A stretch of 64,000 bases of DNA from an uncultured Lachnospiraceae bacterium. Lineage in GTDB: Bacteria; Bacillota; Clostridia; Lachnospirales; Lachnospiraceae. A model generated the notes under the pieces. The model was not told the origin of the DNA, ran no database searches, and worked only from the letters and a program-made list of their open reading frames with translations. Positions 36,530 through 45,835 of the stretch are shown in pieces. The translations under genes were made by a program, and so were the position numbers. Position 1 is the first letter of the stretch; each line of letters begins with the position of its first letter. The stretch lies in contig CAJUPI010000010.1 in NCBI GenBank assembly GCA_910588125.1, positions 8,894 through 72,893 of the forward strand, read 5' to 3'.

Positions 36530-38977
36530 ATGAAATTCGGCTATTTTGACGACCAAAACAAAGAATATGTCATCACCACGCCCACTACTCCTCAGCCCTG
36601 GATCAATTATCTCGGCTGTGAGAGCTTTTTCTCCCTGATTTCCAATACCGGCGGCGGCTACTCCTTTTATAAGGATGCCAAGCTTCTGCGCCTGACGCGT
36701 TACCGTTACAACAATGTTCCTGCCGACACTAACGGTCGCTACTACTTTATCAAACAGGGAGACACCGTCTGGACTCCTGGCTGGCAGCCGGTAAAAACCC
36801 GGCTGGACTCCTATGAATGTCGCCACGGCCTCGGCTACTCCCACTGGTGCTCTTCCAAAGACGGACTTCAGGCGGAGCTGACCGCATTCGTCCCTTTAAA
36901 GGAGACGATGGAGGTTAACCATCTGATTTTCACCAACACGGAAGCTTCCATAAAAGAATTTGATCTGTTTTCTTATGTGGAATTTTGTTTTTGGAATGCT
37001 GTGGATGACTCCACCAATTTTCAGAGGAATTTAAGCCTGGGTGAAGTGGAGGTTACCGGTTCTGAGATCTATCACAAGACTGAGTACCGGGAACGCCGCC
37101 GCCATTTTGCCTACTACACAGTCAATGCCCCCATTGATGGCTTTGAGACTGACCGCAGCCGTTTTTTAGGCGCTTATGGCAGTGTCGAACATCCCCAGGC
37201 CGTTTTTGGCGGCCAGCTCTCAAATACACTTGCCAGCGGCGGTGCTGTCATCGGCTCGCATCAGCTACATATCACTCTCGCTCCCGGCCAGTCTCAGAGC
37301 TTCATCTTTCTTCTGGGCTACAGTGAAAATATGCCGGACGAAAAATGGGAGGCCCCGGATATCATCAGCAAAAAGAACGCCAGAGCAGCCATGGCGCGGT
37401 TCTCCACTGACAGGCAGGTTAAAGATGCCATACAGGAGCTGAAAAATTATTGGGATAATCTGCTCTCCTGCTATACCTTAAGGAGCAAAGATGAAAAATT
37501 AAACCGCATGGTCAATATATGGAATCAATATCAGTGCATGGTCACCTTCAATATGTCCCGTTCTGCTTCCTACTACGAATCCGGAACCGGCAGAGGCATG
37601 GGCTTTCGTGATTCCTGCCAGGATCTTTTAGGATTTGTTCATCTGATTCCGGAACGGGCCAGACAGAGAATTCTTGATATTGCCGCCACCCAGTTTCCTG
37701 ACGGCAGCGCCTATCATCAATACCAGCCTTTGACCAAAAAAGGGAATTCCGATATTGGCAGTGGTTTCAATGACGACCCCCTATGGCTGATTGCCGGTAC
37801 TGCTGCCTATATCAAGGAAACCGGTGATTTCTCTATCCTGGATGAGCAGGTGCCCTACGACAATAACAGTGAAAACAGCGCCGTTCTTTTGGATCATCTG
37901 ACCCGTTCCTTCGATTATACACTGACACATCTGGGGCCCCATGGACTTCCACTCATCGGACGCGCCGACTGGAACGACTGTCTCAACCTGAACTGTTTTT
38001 CTACAGAACCGGGCGAATCCTTCCAGACCTTTGGCCCTTCTGAAGGGCCGGTTGCCGAATCCGTCTTTATCGCCGGTATGTTTGTCAAATACGGCGGAGA
38101 ATACGCTCAACTTCAACGTCTGTTGGGCAATAAAAAAGAAGCTGCCCGGGCAAACGCTGCTGTACAAGAAATGATCAGCCGGGCTCTCGATGCCGGCTGG
38201 GATGGCAAATGGTTCCTGCGCGCCTATGATGCAGCCGGGACAAAGGTTGGCTCCCATCAGTGTGAAGAGGGTAAAATTTTTATCGAACCACAAGGCTTTT
38301 GCGTATTGGCTGGGATTGGCATCCGGGAGGGGTTGGCTAAGCAGGCGCTCGATTCGGTTCAGGAACACCTGGATACCTCCTATGGCATTATGCTGCAGCA
38401 GCCCGCCTATAGCCGGTATTATGTAAATCTTGGTGAAATTTCCTCCTACCCGCCGGGCTACAAGGAAAATGCCGGCATCTTCTGCCACAATAATCCCTGG
38501 ATTTCTATTGCCGAAACCTGCATTGGCAGAGGGAACCGGGCCTTCGAGGTCTACCGCCGAATCGCCCCTGCTTATATTGAGGACATCAGCGATATCCACA
38601 GCACAGAACCCTATGTCTACTCCCAGATGATAGCTGGCAAAGATGCACCTAAACACGGCGAAGCCAAAAACAGCTGGCTGACCGGCACGGCTGCCTGGAC
38701 ATTCGTGAATATCTCCCAGTACATCTTGGGTATCCATCCGGATTTTCAGGGACTGATCCTGGATCCCTGCATCCCGGAAGCAATGGATGATTTCTATATA
38801 GAACGCCGCTATCGGAACTGCCGCTATCTCATCCATGTGAGCAACCCTGATCACGTGGAAAAAGGAGTTCGTTCCCTCACTCTTGATGGCGCTCCTCTCA
38901 CACCAGGAGACCCGCTTCCTGTATATCCGGGAAGTACTTGCCAGGTCGAAGTGGTCATGGGAAGCTCGCTGTCGTAG
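36530..38977 (+). CDS. Cellobiose phosphorylase (glycoside hydrolase family 94)
   Basis: Cytoplasmic enzyme that splits cellobiose with phosphate into glucose 1-phosphate and glucose, saving ATP. 815 residues, the expected size. An N-terminal beta-sandwich (about 1-290), a helical linker and the (alpha/alpha)6 barrel with catalytic Asp483 in GRADWNDCLNLN. YYESGTGRGMGFRDSCQD and HNNPWISIAE are GH94 blocks; the match is to cellobiose rather than chitobiose phosphorylases. GGAGG precedes the ATG. It is the only large plus-strand gene, converging on the kinase at 39068, and is a natural partner for the GH5 glucanase cluster. Confidence 0.93.
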   Translation: MKFGYFDDQNKEYVITTPTTPQPWINYLGCESFFSLISNTGGGYSFYKDAKLLRLTRYRYNNVPADTNGRYYFIKQGDTVWTPGWQPVKTRLDSYECRHGLGYSHWCSSKDGLQAELTAFVPLKETMEVNHLIFTNTEASIKEFDLFSYVEFCFWNAVDDSTNFQRNLSLGEVEVTGSEIYHKTEYRERRRHFAYYTVNAPIDGFETDRSRFLGAYGSVEHPQAVFGGQLSNTLASGGAVIGSHQLHITLAPGQSQSFIFLLGYSENMPDEKWEAPDIISKKNARAAMARFSTDRQVKDAIQELKNYWDNLLSCYTLRSKDEKLNRMVNIWNQYQCMVTFNMSRSASYYESGTGRGMGFRDSCQDLLGFVHLIPERARQRILDIAATQFPDGSAYHQYQPLTKKGNSDIGSGFNDDPLWLIAGTAAYIKETGDFSILDEQVPYDNNSENSAVLLDHLTRSFDYTLTHLGPHGLPLIGRADWNDCLNLNCFSTEPGESFQTFGPSEGPVAESVFIAGMFVKYGGEYAQLQRLLGNKKEAARANAAVQEMISRALDAGWDGKWFLRAYDAAGTKVGSHQCEEGKIFIEPQGFCVLAGIGIREGLAKQALDSVQEHLDTSYGIMLQQPAYSRYYVNLGEISSYPPGYKENAGIFCHNNPWISIAETCIGRGNRAFEVYRRIAPAYIEDISDIHSTEPYVYSQMIAGKDAPKHGEAKNSWLTGTAAWTFVNISQYILGIHPDFQGLILDPCIPEAMDDFYIERRYRNCRYLIHVSNPDHVEKGVRSLTLDGAPLTPGDPLPVYPGSTCQVEVVMGSSLS

Positions 38978-38997
38978 ATGTAACAGAAAAGTTGTTG

Positions 38998-39075
38998 TGA
39001 GAGGTACGCCTTGAAGGAACGCGCGGGGCCTCCCGCTCCTTCCTCCCAGGCGTACCTTCGAAAAGCATTAACTCA
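38998..39075. repeat. Palindromic repeat family 2, compact copy (F), between convergent genes
   Basis: GGTACGCC and GGCGTACC (39003-39056) bracket paired AGGA/TCCT and GCGGG/CCCGC, so the whole forms one hairpin. The right flank (CGTACCTTC, ATTAA) matches the right end of full-length copy E. The kinase stop codon lies in this flank. It sits about 20 nt past the phosphorylase stop and directly after the kinase stop, so it could terminate both. Confidence 0.75.
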
Positions 39076-40873
39076 TAGCCGGCCGATTTCCTCCTGTGGG
39101 AATCCGCACGGCCACTCGGGTAAAGCAGCCCTCTTCGCTCTCAACCACCAGCCCATAGCCGTTTCCATATTTCAGCCGCAGACGCTGGTGTACATTGCTG
39201 ACACCAATATGGGGCCGGTTCAGTTCCCGGCTGTTTAGTCCCTCACGAATCCGCTCCAGCACCTCCGAAGAAATCCCTATCCCGTCGTCCTCCACAATCA
39301 CCAGAAAATCCTCTTTCTCTCTTCTGGCCCGAATTCGGATATGTCCCACTCCCTCCTTACTCTCCAACCCATGAATAATCGAATTTTCCACAATCGGCTG
39401 TAAAATCAGCGGGAGCATCTTCTCCTCTTTTAATCCGTCCTCTGTGGAAATCTCATATTCCAGACGCTCATCAAAACGGTACTGCTGGATCTTCAGATAC
39501 GACTCCACCAAATCAAGCTCCTGTCCCAGCGTTACATCCCGATCCCCGGCCCGCACATTATTCCGCAAAATTTTAGCCAGCATTTTCACCAGCTCCTCAA
39601 TCTCCGGCTGGTGGTTTACCCGCGCCTTCATGCGAATAGTCTCTAATGTATTATAGAGAAAATGCGGGTTGATCTGGCTGGCCAACATCTTAAATTCCGC
39701 TTCCTTCTGTCTGGCATAGAGCTGCTCCGCATGAATCCGCTCCTGATAGATTTCCGCCAAAAGCCGCTGGATATCCAAAATCATGCTCCAGAGATAACCA
39801 TATAATTCACTGATCTCGTCATTCCCGCCCAGGCTCTCTTCCAGGTTAAAGTCCCCGGACGCGGCCTTTTGCATTTGCCGGCGAAAACGGTTAACCCGTC
39901 CGCTGAATGCCCGGGAAAACAGCCAGATCATCGTCACCGACAACAGCACACTTCCCAAAAACACATAAATGCTCCGGCGATTCTGCCCATTCACCTGTCT
40001 TAAGATATCCCGATAAGACTTCATACTGACAATCTGAAAAATATCCTCTGTCTCCCGGGAGCTGACCGCAATGCAAGTCAGGAGGTACTCCTGTCCTCTT
40101 ACCTCTGTCTGCTCCTGGAACGTACCTGTCCCCCGGTTCTTTAAAATCCCCCGGATATCCTCATACCATGCCTGTCCCTCCGCCCCCATCAAAATCTCCT
40201 CCTGATTCAGGACAATACAGACATCTCCTTTCCGCGTCCCCAAAATCTCCTCCAGACGTTCCGGGCGCAAATAAATTGCCAGTACGCCTACATTCTCTGC
40301 CTTTTGCGTCCGCAAAAGACGGGTCAGCGCCAGATAATGCTGCTGATCCAAATGGAACGGCAGATACTGCCAGACTGCGCCTCCCCCGCGGCCCAAAACC
40401 TGTTGATACCACCCCTTGGCATGAAGCTGTTTGTCAACCTTCTGGAAATGCGCATTCTCCACAATCGTATCGTTTTCCATATAAATTGTAATATAGTGGA
40501 GTAGACGGCTATAGAGATTTCTCATAGTATTAAACGCCGTATAGTCCCGGTAGTCATCCACAATCTCCTGGTATTCCTGATACTGGTATTCAGCAATATG
40601 CTCTAGCTTCTCGTCAAAATAGAAAGTCTTGGACAGTGAATTAACCGTACTAAACAGACTGTCCGCCTCCCGGCCAATCCGATCCAGCTCCGATAACTCC
40701 GCCTGCATCTCCCTTTCCATCAAGATCCGGCTCGTTCCCTGAATCAGGTACATGCCGATCAGGATGACGGGCAGGGCGCCGCCGATAATATAGAGCAGCG
40801 CCATCTGATAGCACAGCCGCATGCCCAGCAGCCGATCATACAGATGCCGGAGCCGTCTTTTTCCCCTTTTCAT
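39068..40873 (-). CDS. YesM-type sensor histidine kinase of the GH5/GH42 cluster
   Basis: 601 residues. First membrane segment near 23-45, an extracellular sensor of about 240 residues, a second segment near 300-320, HAMP, then the His_kinase domain with phospho-acceptor His404 in QINPHFLYNTLETI and the ATPase domain (VENSIIHG, DDGIGISS, HIGVSNVHQRL). It follows the GH42 gene by 20 nt as the last gene of the cluster. No regulator is adjacent. The YesN-type regulator at the other end of the same cluster (54023) is the likely partner. Confidence 0.9.
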   Translation of the reverse strand: MKRGKRRLRHLYDRLLGMRLCYQMALLYIIGGALPVILIGMYLIQGTSRILMEREMQAELSELDRIGREADSLFSTVNSLSKTFYFDEKLEHIAEYQYQEYQEIVDDYRDYTAFNTMRNLYSRLLHYITIYMENDTIVENAHFQKVDKQLHAKGWYQQVLGRGGGAVWQYLPFHLDQQHYLALTRLLRTQKAENVGVLAIYLRPERLEEILGTRKGDVCIVLNQEEILMGAEGQAWYEDIRGILKNRGTGTFQEQTEVRGQEYLLTCIAVSSRETEDIFQIVSMKSYRDILRQVNGQNRRSIYVFLGSVLLSVTMIWLFSRAFSGRVNRFRRQMQKAASGDFNLEESLGGNDEISELYGYLWSMILDIQRLLAEIYQERIHAEQLYARQKEAEFKMLASQINPHFLYNTLETIRMKARVNHQPEIEELVKMLAKILRNNVRAGDRDVTLGQELDLVESYLKIQQYRFDERLEYEISTEDGLKEEKMLPLILQPIVENSIIHGLESKEGVGHIRIRARREKEDFLVIVEDDGIGISSEVLERIREGLNSRELNRPHIGVSNVHQRLRLKYGNGYGLVVESEEGCFTRVAVRIPTGGNRPAMS

Positions 40874-40893
40874 CCCTACACCCCCTCAAACAT

Positions 40894-42942
40894 TCACTGT
40901 ACTTGATAAACCATCACATCCTTCCCCTTCAACCAGATCTTTGCCCCTTTTTCATACGGTTTCCCTTTCTGTATCCATATCCCGGCTTTCTCCAGTGTGA
41001 GTTCTGCATCCTCTCTGCCGTGATTCAGAAAAAATAAGAACTTGCCCTCCTCATTCTGCCTCTCACAGACTTCCACCTGCGGGACCGGGGACCAGAGCTC
41101 TTCCACTCCGGCATCTCTTGCCAGCCTTTTGATCAGATCATGATAAAACTCTTGGCTACTGCGTGTCGCCACATACCATGCTATTCCTTTTCCAAAGTGG
41201 TTTTTTGCCAGTGCCGGGCTGCCGGCATAAAAATCTGTCTCATACACTGCCTCCCCGCCGGCGCTCTCCAAATGCATTATATCACAGAGCAGCTCTGCCG
41301 GATAGTGTTTCCCGTTCCAGGTAAAGCCATTTTGCTCCCCGGTCGGCAACGCATCGATTTCCTCCACCCACACGCCAAAAAGCTCCCGCAACCGCCCCGG
41401 ATATCCTCCGGCCACCACCAAATCATGCTCCTCTACAATGCCGGAAAAAAAGGTCGTGACCAGGGTTCCGCCTGCCCTGACATATCGTTTCAGAATCTCT
41501 TCATACCCGGTTTTCACCATATAGAGCACCGGGGCAACAACGATAGCATATTTCTCCAATTCCTCCTCAACGGAGACAAAATCCACCGGGATATTCTGTT
41601 CATAAAACGCCGTATAATAGCGCTCCACCTCATCCAGGTATTTTAAGTCGCAGCTGGGACCTGCCGAGTATTCCAGCGCCCACCAGTTGTCCCAGTCCAT
41701 CAGGATCGCTACCTTGGCCGGTGTCCGGCCTCCCAGAGTCCGGCCTCCTATCTGTTTTAATTCCTCCCCCAGCGCCTGCATTTCCCGAAATACCCGGGTA
41801 TGCTCATTTCCCACATGATCGATGAGCGCCCCATGATATTTCTCACAGGCTCCAATGCTTCTCCTCATCTGGAAAAATAATACCGTATCCGCCCCATGGG
41901 CTACAGCCTGCCAGCTAAGAAGCCGCATGACTCCCGGACGTTTCAGCGCATTATAGGAAAGCCAGTTGGTGACGCTCGGCGTCTGTTCCATCAGGGCAAA
42001 CGGCCTCCCGCCGCCAATCCCCCGCATCAAATCATGATTCATGGCAATCACTGCTGCCGGCGTATCATTAGCCGGATAATTATCCCAGGAAACAAAATCC
42101 ATCTCCCTGGCCCATTTCTGATAGTCCAGCGGTTTATAAAATCCCATCAGATTGGTAGTCACCGGGATATTGGGCGTCACTTCTCGGATCGCCGCTTGCT
42201 CATCCTGGTAATTTCTCAGCAAAGAATCCGAACAAAATCGCCGGTAATCCAGGGAAATCCCCTGAAATGTGGTCCGATTCTCTGCAAAATGCTCGCTCTG
42301 CAAATTCGGAACCACAACCTCTTCCCAGTCATAAAACGTATGCCCCCAGAAGCTGGTATTCCACGCCTCATTTAATTGCTCAAGCGTTCGGTACTTCTCC
42401 TTTAGCCATACCCGGAATGCCCGCTCACAATTTTCACAGTAGCATTCCCCGCCGTATTCATTGTTCACATGCCAGGCAATCAAATTTTCAAAATGCCCAT
42501 ATCTCTCTGCCAGCTTCCTTGCCAGCCTTTTGGCATATTTTCGGTAAACCGGACTGTTGGGGCAGGAATTATGCCGGCCCCCGAACTTCCTTTTCAGCCC
42601 GGAAAATTCCATCCGCAATACTTCCGGATACTTTCTGGCCATCCACGCCGGATGCGCCGCTGTTGAGGTCGCCAAAATCACATACAGCCCGTTTTCCTTC
42701 ACCAGCTCCATGATCCGATCCAGCCGATCAAAGCAATACGTTTCCTCATCCGGCTGCAGGGCCGCCCAGCTAAACACATTAAGCGTCACACAATCCACTC
42801 CGGCCAACTGAAACAGCCGCATATCTTCCTTCCAGACTTCCTCCGGCCACTGCTCCGGGTTATAATCTCCCCCATAAAGGATTTTCCGAACTCCGGAATG
42901 AGCAAAAATTTGCTCTCTGTTTTTTCTCTTCTCACCATTCAT
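40894..42942 (-). CDS. Beta-galactosidase, glycoside hydrolase family 42
   Basis: 682 residues, cytoplasmic, no signal peptide. N-terminal LYGGDYNPEQWP is diagnostic. Acid/base Glu162 in WHVNNEYGG and nucleophile Glu319 in FALMEQTPS. The structural zinc cysteines C127, C167, C169 and C172 are kept. A beta-galactosidase trimerisation domain follows, then a small C-terminal domain. AGGAGGAT precedes the ATG. It lies between the transporter genes and the kinase, so the imported oligosaccharide probably carries terminal beta-galactose, as in galactosylated xyloglucan or galactan. That assignment is inference. Confidence 0.93.
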   Translation of the reverse strand: MNGEKRKNREQIFAHSGVRKILYGGDYNPEQWPEEVWKEDMRLFQLAGVDCVTLNVFSWAALQPDEETYCFDRLDRIMELVKENGLYVILATSTAAHPAWMARKYPEVLRMEFSGLKRKFGGRHNSCPNSPVYRKYAKRLARKLAERYGHFENLIAWHVNNEYGGECYCENCERAFRVWLKEKYRTLEQLNEAWNTSFWGHTFYDWEEVVVPNLQSEHFAENRTTFQGISLDYRRFCSDSLLRNYQDEQAAIREVTPNIPVTTNLMGFYKPLDYQKWAREMDFVSWDNYPANDTPAAVIAMNHDLMRGIGGGRPFALMEQTPSVTNWLSYNALKRPGVMRLLSWQAVAHGADTVLFFQMRRSIGACEKYHGALIDHVGNEHTRVFREMQALGEELKQIGGRTLGGRTPAKVAILMDWDNWWALEYSAGPSCDLKYLDEVERYYTAFYEQNIPVDFVSVEEELEKYAIVVAPVLYMVKTGYEEILKRYVRAGGTLVTTFFSGIVEEHDLVVAGGYPGRLRELFGVWVEEIDALPTGEQNGFTWNGKHYPAELLCDIMHLESAGGEAVYETDFYAGSPALAKNHFGKGIAWYVATRSSQEFYHDLIKRLARDAGVEELWSPVPQVEVCERQNEEGKFLFFLNHGREDAELTLEKAGIWIQKGKPYEKGAKIWLKGKDVMVYQVQ

Positions 42943-42978
42943 GATCCTATCCTCCTGACTGTATCAATGCATTTTGAG

Positions 42979-43150
42979 CCAGGCTGTAGCAAAATAAACC
43001 GCCTGTCATTTCTCTTATCTTGTGTGCGGCTGCTCACGAACATACTGTCTGATATTGGCGAACTTTGTCCGTTAAGAGCAGACTGTGTGTACGTGAACCA
43101 TCCGAACACAGGATAGAGAACTGACGAGCGGTTTATTTGGCAACACCCTC
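42979..43150. repeat. Palindromic repeat family 1, long copy (C)
   Basis: About 170 bp. It shares with copy A both the arms (GCAAAATAAACC and complement, CTCTATCCTGTGTTCGG) and the interior CTGTCTGATATTGGCG ... CTTTGTCCGTTAA. Arm pairing is imperfect but continuous. It lies 37 nt past the stop of the solute-binding protein gene, in the gap before the GH42 gene. Confidence 0.87.
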
Positions 43151-43187
43151 TTGTTCTGCAGCTCCCTCTCTTAAATATTGCAGTGTT

Positions 43188-44852
43188 TTATTCCTCCAGC
43201 ATCCTCACCTGTGCCTTGACGATGTCTCCCATCATCTGTTCCGCCTCATACATTCCGCTTCCCTCAAATGCTTTAATCATCGCGTCATAATTGGCATCAA
43301 ACTGTTCCGGCTTTCCAATCACACAGCCAATCAGTCCTGACCAGGCAATTTCATCCAGCTTTTTGGTAATGTCTTCAATCTCTGCCGGCTTTGCATATGC
43401 CCATACCGGTGAAAACTTCGGAATCGCAAATTCCTCCCGCTGCGGGAAAATATCCACCAAAAGATCTACATTCCACGCTTCACAGGCCGCCTTCTGCTCC
43501 GCATTATACTCTGCCATTACCGCTTCTCTGCTGGCCGTGGTATATCCATTGCCGCTGGGATCCATCACTCCGTTGCCATAGGTGGGAAACGGATATGCAT
43601 AGAATCCGACCCCGGTTCGCTTACTGTAATCCTTATCCGATTTGGACGCTTCAATTTCCTCCTGGGACCGATAACGCTTCCCGTTCTCATCCACCGAATA
43701 GTTTATCCCCTCTACCCCCCAGTTGACCAGCACCTGACCTTCATCTGAACAGAGAAAATCCAAAAACTTAATCGCTTCCTCCGGATATTTACAAGCCGTG
43801 GTAATCGCCACTCCCTGCCCGGTGGTAAGGCCTTGGTTCATCAAAGACGGGCATTTCACATCCTCGCTGATAGTCACTGGCAGTGGCGCATAGGTCTTAT
43901 CCAGCTTTCCGTCTGCAATCAGCACACGTTCTGCGTCTTCATAATCCCAGTCCTTATCTACCAGCGCCAGTACACGGCCGGAAGAAACCTTCGCAATATA
44001 GTCCTCATGGGTCTGAGTAGCAAACTCATGATCCAGCACTCCCTCGTTGTACATCCGGTTCAGCCAGCGAAAATATTCCCGCTCCTTATCCGAACGGAAC
44101 TTATACATGGCATTATATTCATCGTCAATCAGCCACTGGCCGTTATCCGGCTGTCCGTCTGCAATGAATCCAGCCGGATTGCCCAAGGTAATCAGCCAGT
44201 GCCAATCTGACGTGGAAAGGGTAATGCCGATGGTATCAAGCCCTTCCTCTGTCTTGGGATGTTCTTTCATATAGTCTTTTAACATTTTCTCCAGATCATC
44301 CAGCGTCCGGGGAATCTCATAATTATTTTCCTTCAGTACAGCCCATTGAACCTGGGCATTTCCTGCATCCTTAAAAGGAGTTGCCCCCATAGGATAGGAT
44401 GAAAGCTGATAGATGGCCGGATCCTCTGCCGAATATTTTAATTTGTCAAATTCATCCCCATACATCTTTTTGATGTTCGGCCCATACTGCTCAATCAGGT
44501 CTGTCAAATCCAGCAGCGCACCGGCCTCCACCAGACTGGCCACATCCCCCTTGGCATAAATCATATCCGGAAAATTCTGCTCTGCGATCATCAGTGCCAC
44601 TTTCATATCGTCCGCTGCCACCGGATAATCCACCTTCAGACGGATTCCGGTCTTTTCTGTCAGCATTTGGGCCACCGGGTTATCCCAGAGATCTTCTTCC
44701 CCGTCCTTATTAAAAAATTCCAACTCCAGTACCCCATCTTCATCATATCCACCGCCGGATGATGCAGCAACGCCGCATCCGGACATCATACCGGCACACA
44801 GAGAAAAGGCAATCACTGAAGCCATACACCGTTTTGTTCCGAATTTCTTCAT
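43188..44852 (-). CDS. LplA-type solute-binding lipoprotein
   Basis: Captures oligosaccharide for the adjacent LplB/LplC permeases. 554 residues; signal peptide with lipobox MSGC, a Gly/Ser linker, then a large family-1 binding protein (FFNKDGEEDLW, TGIRLKVDYPV, FPDMIYAKGDV, IKFLDFLCSDEGQVLVNWGVEG). I start at MKKFGTKR because GGAGG lies about 8 nt ahead. It follows lplC by 94 nt, with an mRNA hairpin in the gap, and ends just before repeat C. Confidence 0.88.
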   Translation of the reverse strand: MKKFGTKRCMASVIAFSLCAGMMSGCGVAASSGGGYDEDGVLELEFFNKDGEEDLWDNPVAQMLTEKTGIRLKVDYPVAADDMKVALMIAEQNFPDMIYAKGDVASLVEAGALLDLTDLIEQYGPNIKKMYGDEFDKLKYSAEDPAIYQLSSYPMGATPFKDAGNAQVQWAVLKENNYEIPRTLDDLEKMLKDYMKEHPKTEEGLDTIGITLSTSDWHWLITLGNPAGFIADGQPDNGQWLIDDEYNAMYKFRSDKEREYFRWLNRMYNEGVLDHEFATQTHEDYIAKVSSGRVLALVDKDWDYEDAERVLIADGKLDKTYAPLPVTISEDVKCPSLMNQGLTTGQGVAITTACKYPEEAIKFLDFLCSDEGQVLVNWGVEGINYSVDENGKRYRSQEEIEASKSDKDYSKRTGVGFYAYPFPTYGNGVMDPSGNGYTTASREAVMAEYNAEQKAACEAWNVDLLVDIFPQREEFAIPKFSPVWAYAKPAEIEDITKKLDEIAWSGLIGCVIGKPEQFDANYDAMIKAFEGSGMYEAEQMMGDIVKAQVRMLEE

Positions 44853-44901
44853 CTCTACTTCCTCCATTTCAGAAACAGCCTCAACACCCTCATTGCCAAG
44901 C

Positions 44902-44945
44902 TGCTATCCTTCGTCCATCTTTTTGTCCATCAACCTTCGATAGCA
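44902..44945 (-). promoter_or_regulatory. Intercistronic hairpin ahead of the solute-binding gene
   Basis: TGCTATC and GATAGCA (7 bp) enclose about 30 nt in the lplC-binding-protein gap. No T-run follows. It may stabilise the downstream message. Confidence 0.35.
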
Positions 44946-44946
44946 A

Positions 44947-45822
44947 TCAGTCTTTCACCGCGCCTAACGTCATACCGCCCACAAAATATTTCTGCAAAAA
45001 CGGGTATACCACCAGAATCGGCACCGTAGCCACCACCGTCACAGCCATACGCACTGACATCGGGCTGACCGTATTTTGCACCAGTCCCATACTGGCCGCA
45101 TGCGTGTCCACCTTGATCTCCGCCGACTGCATCACCTCATACAGCACGTATTGTAATGTTGGCAGCTCTCTGGCATACAGATAAGTATCCATAAAGGAAT
45201 TCCACTGCCCTACCGCCACAAACAGAGCCACTGTAGCCAGTACCGGCTTACACAGGGGAAGAATTATTTTATACCATATCACAAAATCATTTGCGCCGTC
45301 AATCTTGGCCGCCTCCTGCAATGCCATTGGCATTCCCTCAATAAACGAACGCATCAGAATCACATTGTAGACCCAGATCAGCCCGGGAATGATATATACC
45401 CAGAAATTCTGCCCCATCCGCAGTGTCCGCATAATCAGCAGATACTCAGGTATCATTCCTCCGCTAACATACATGGTTACGATAAAAATAATGGTAAAAG
45501 ATTTATTAAAATAAAAATCCTTTCGGCTCAGCACATAAGCCAGCATAGAAGTGCAAATCACCCCCAGCCCGGTTCCTACCAGGGTACGTATTATTGACAG
45601 AATCATCGGCTGAAGCATATTATTTTCAGAAAAAATATACTTGTAATTACTCAGAGTAAACACTCTTGGAATGATAAAATTGATCCCTCTCATGGTATCC
45701 ATCGGGTCATTGAGAGAGATGGCCAGCACGTTCAAAAACGGATATACCGTGATCACGATCAGCACACAAAAAAATGCCAGCAGTACATAATCAAACGCTG
45801 TCTTTTTGGACTCAAGCTTCAT
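44947..45822 (-). CDS. Oligosaccharide ABC transporter permease, LplC/YtcP type
   Basis: 291 residues with six membrane segments. The EAA loop reads EAAKIDGANDFVIWYKIILP, near residues 190-210. N-terminal FDYVLLAFFCVLIVITVYPFLNVLAISLN is split between cytoplasm and first segment as in LplC proteins. GGGAGGT precedes the ATG, 13 nt after lplB. No ATPase gene is in the cluster, so it probably uses a shared MsmX/MsmK-type ATPase encoded elsewhere. Confidence 0.9.
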   Translation of the reverse strand: MKLESKKTAFDYVLLAFFCVLIVITVYPFLNVLAISLNDPMDTMRGINFIIPRVFTLSNYKYIFSENNMLQPMILSIIRTLVGTGLGVICTSMLAYVLSRKDFYFNKSFTIIFIVTMYVSGGMIPEYLLIMRTLRMGQNFWVYIIPGLIWVYNVILMRSFIEGMPMALQEAAKIDGANDFVIWYKIILPLCKPVLATVALFVAVGQWNSFMDTYLYARELPTLQYVLYEVMQSAEIKVDTHAASMGLVQNTVSPMSVRMAVTVVATVPILVVYPFLQKYFVGGMTLGAVKD

Positions 45823-45835
45823 CTTTCACACCTCC

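Noticed and set aside
37781..38854. 357-codon frame on minus inside the cellobiose phosphorylase gene
   Set aside because: Antisense to the GH94 catalytic domain, no start signal and no recognisable domain.
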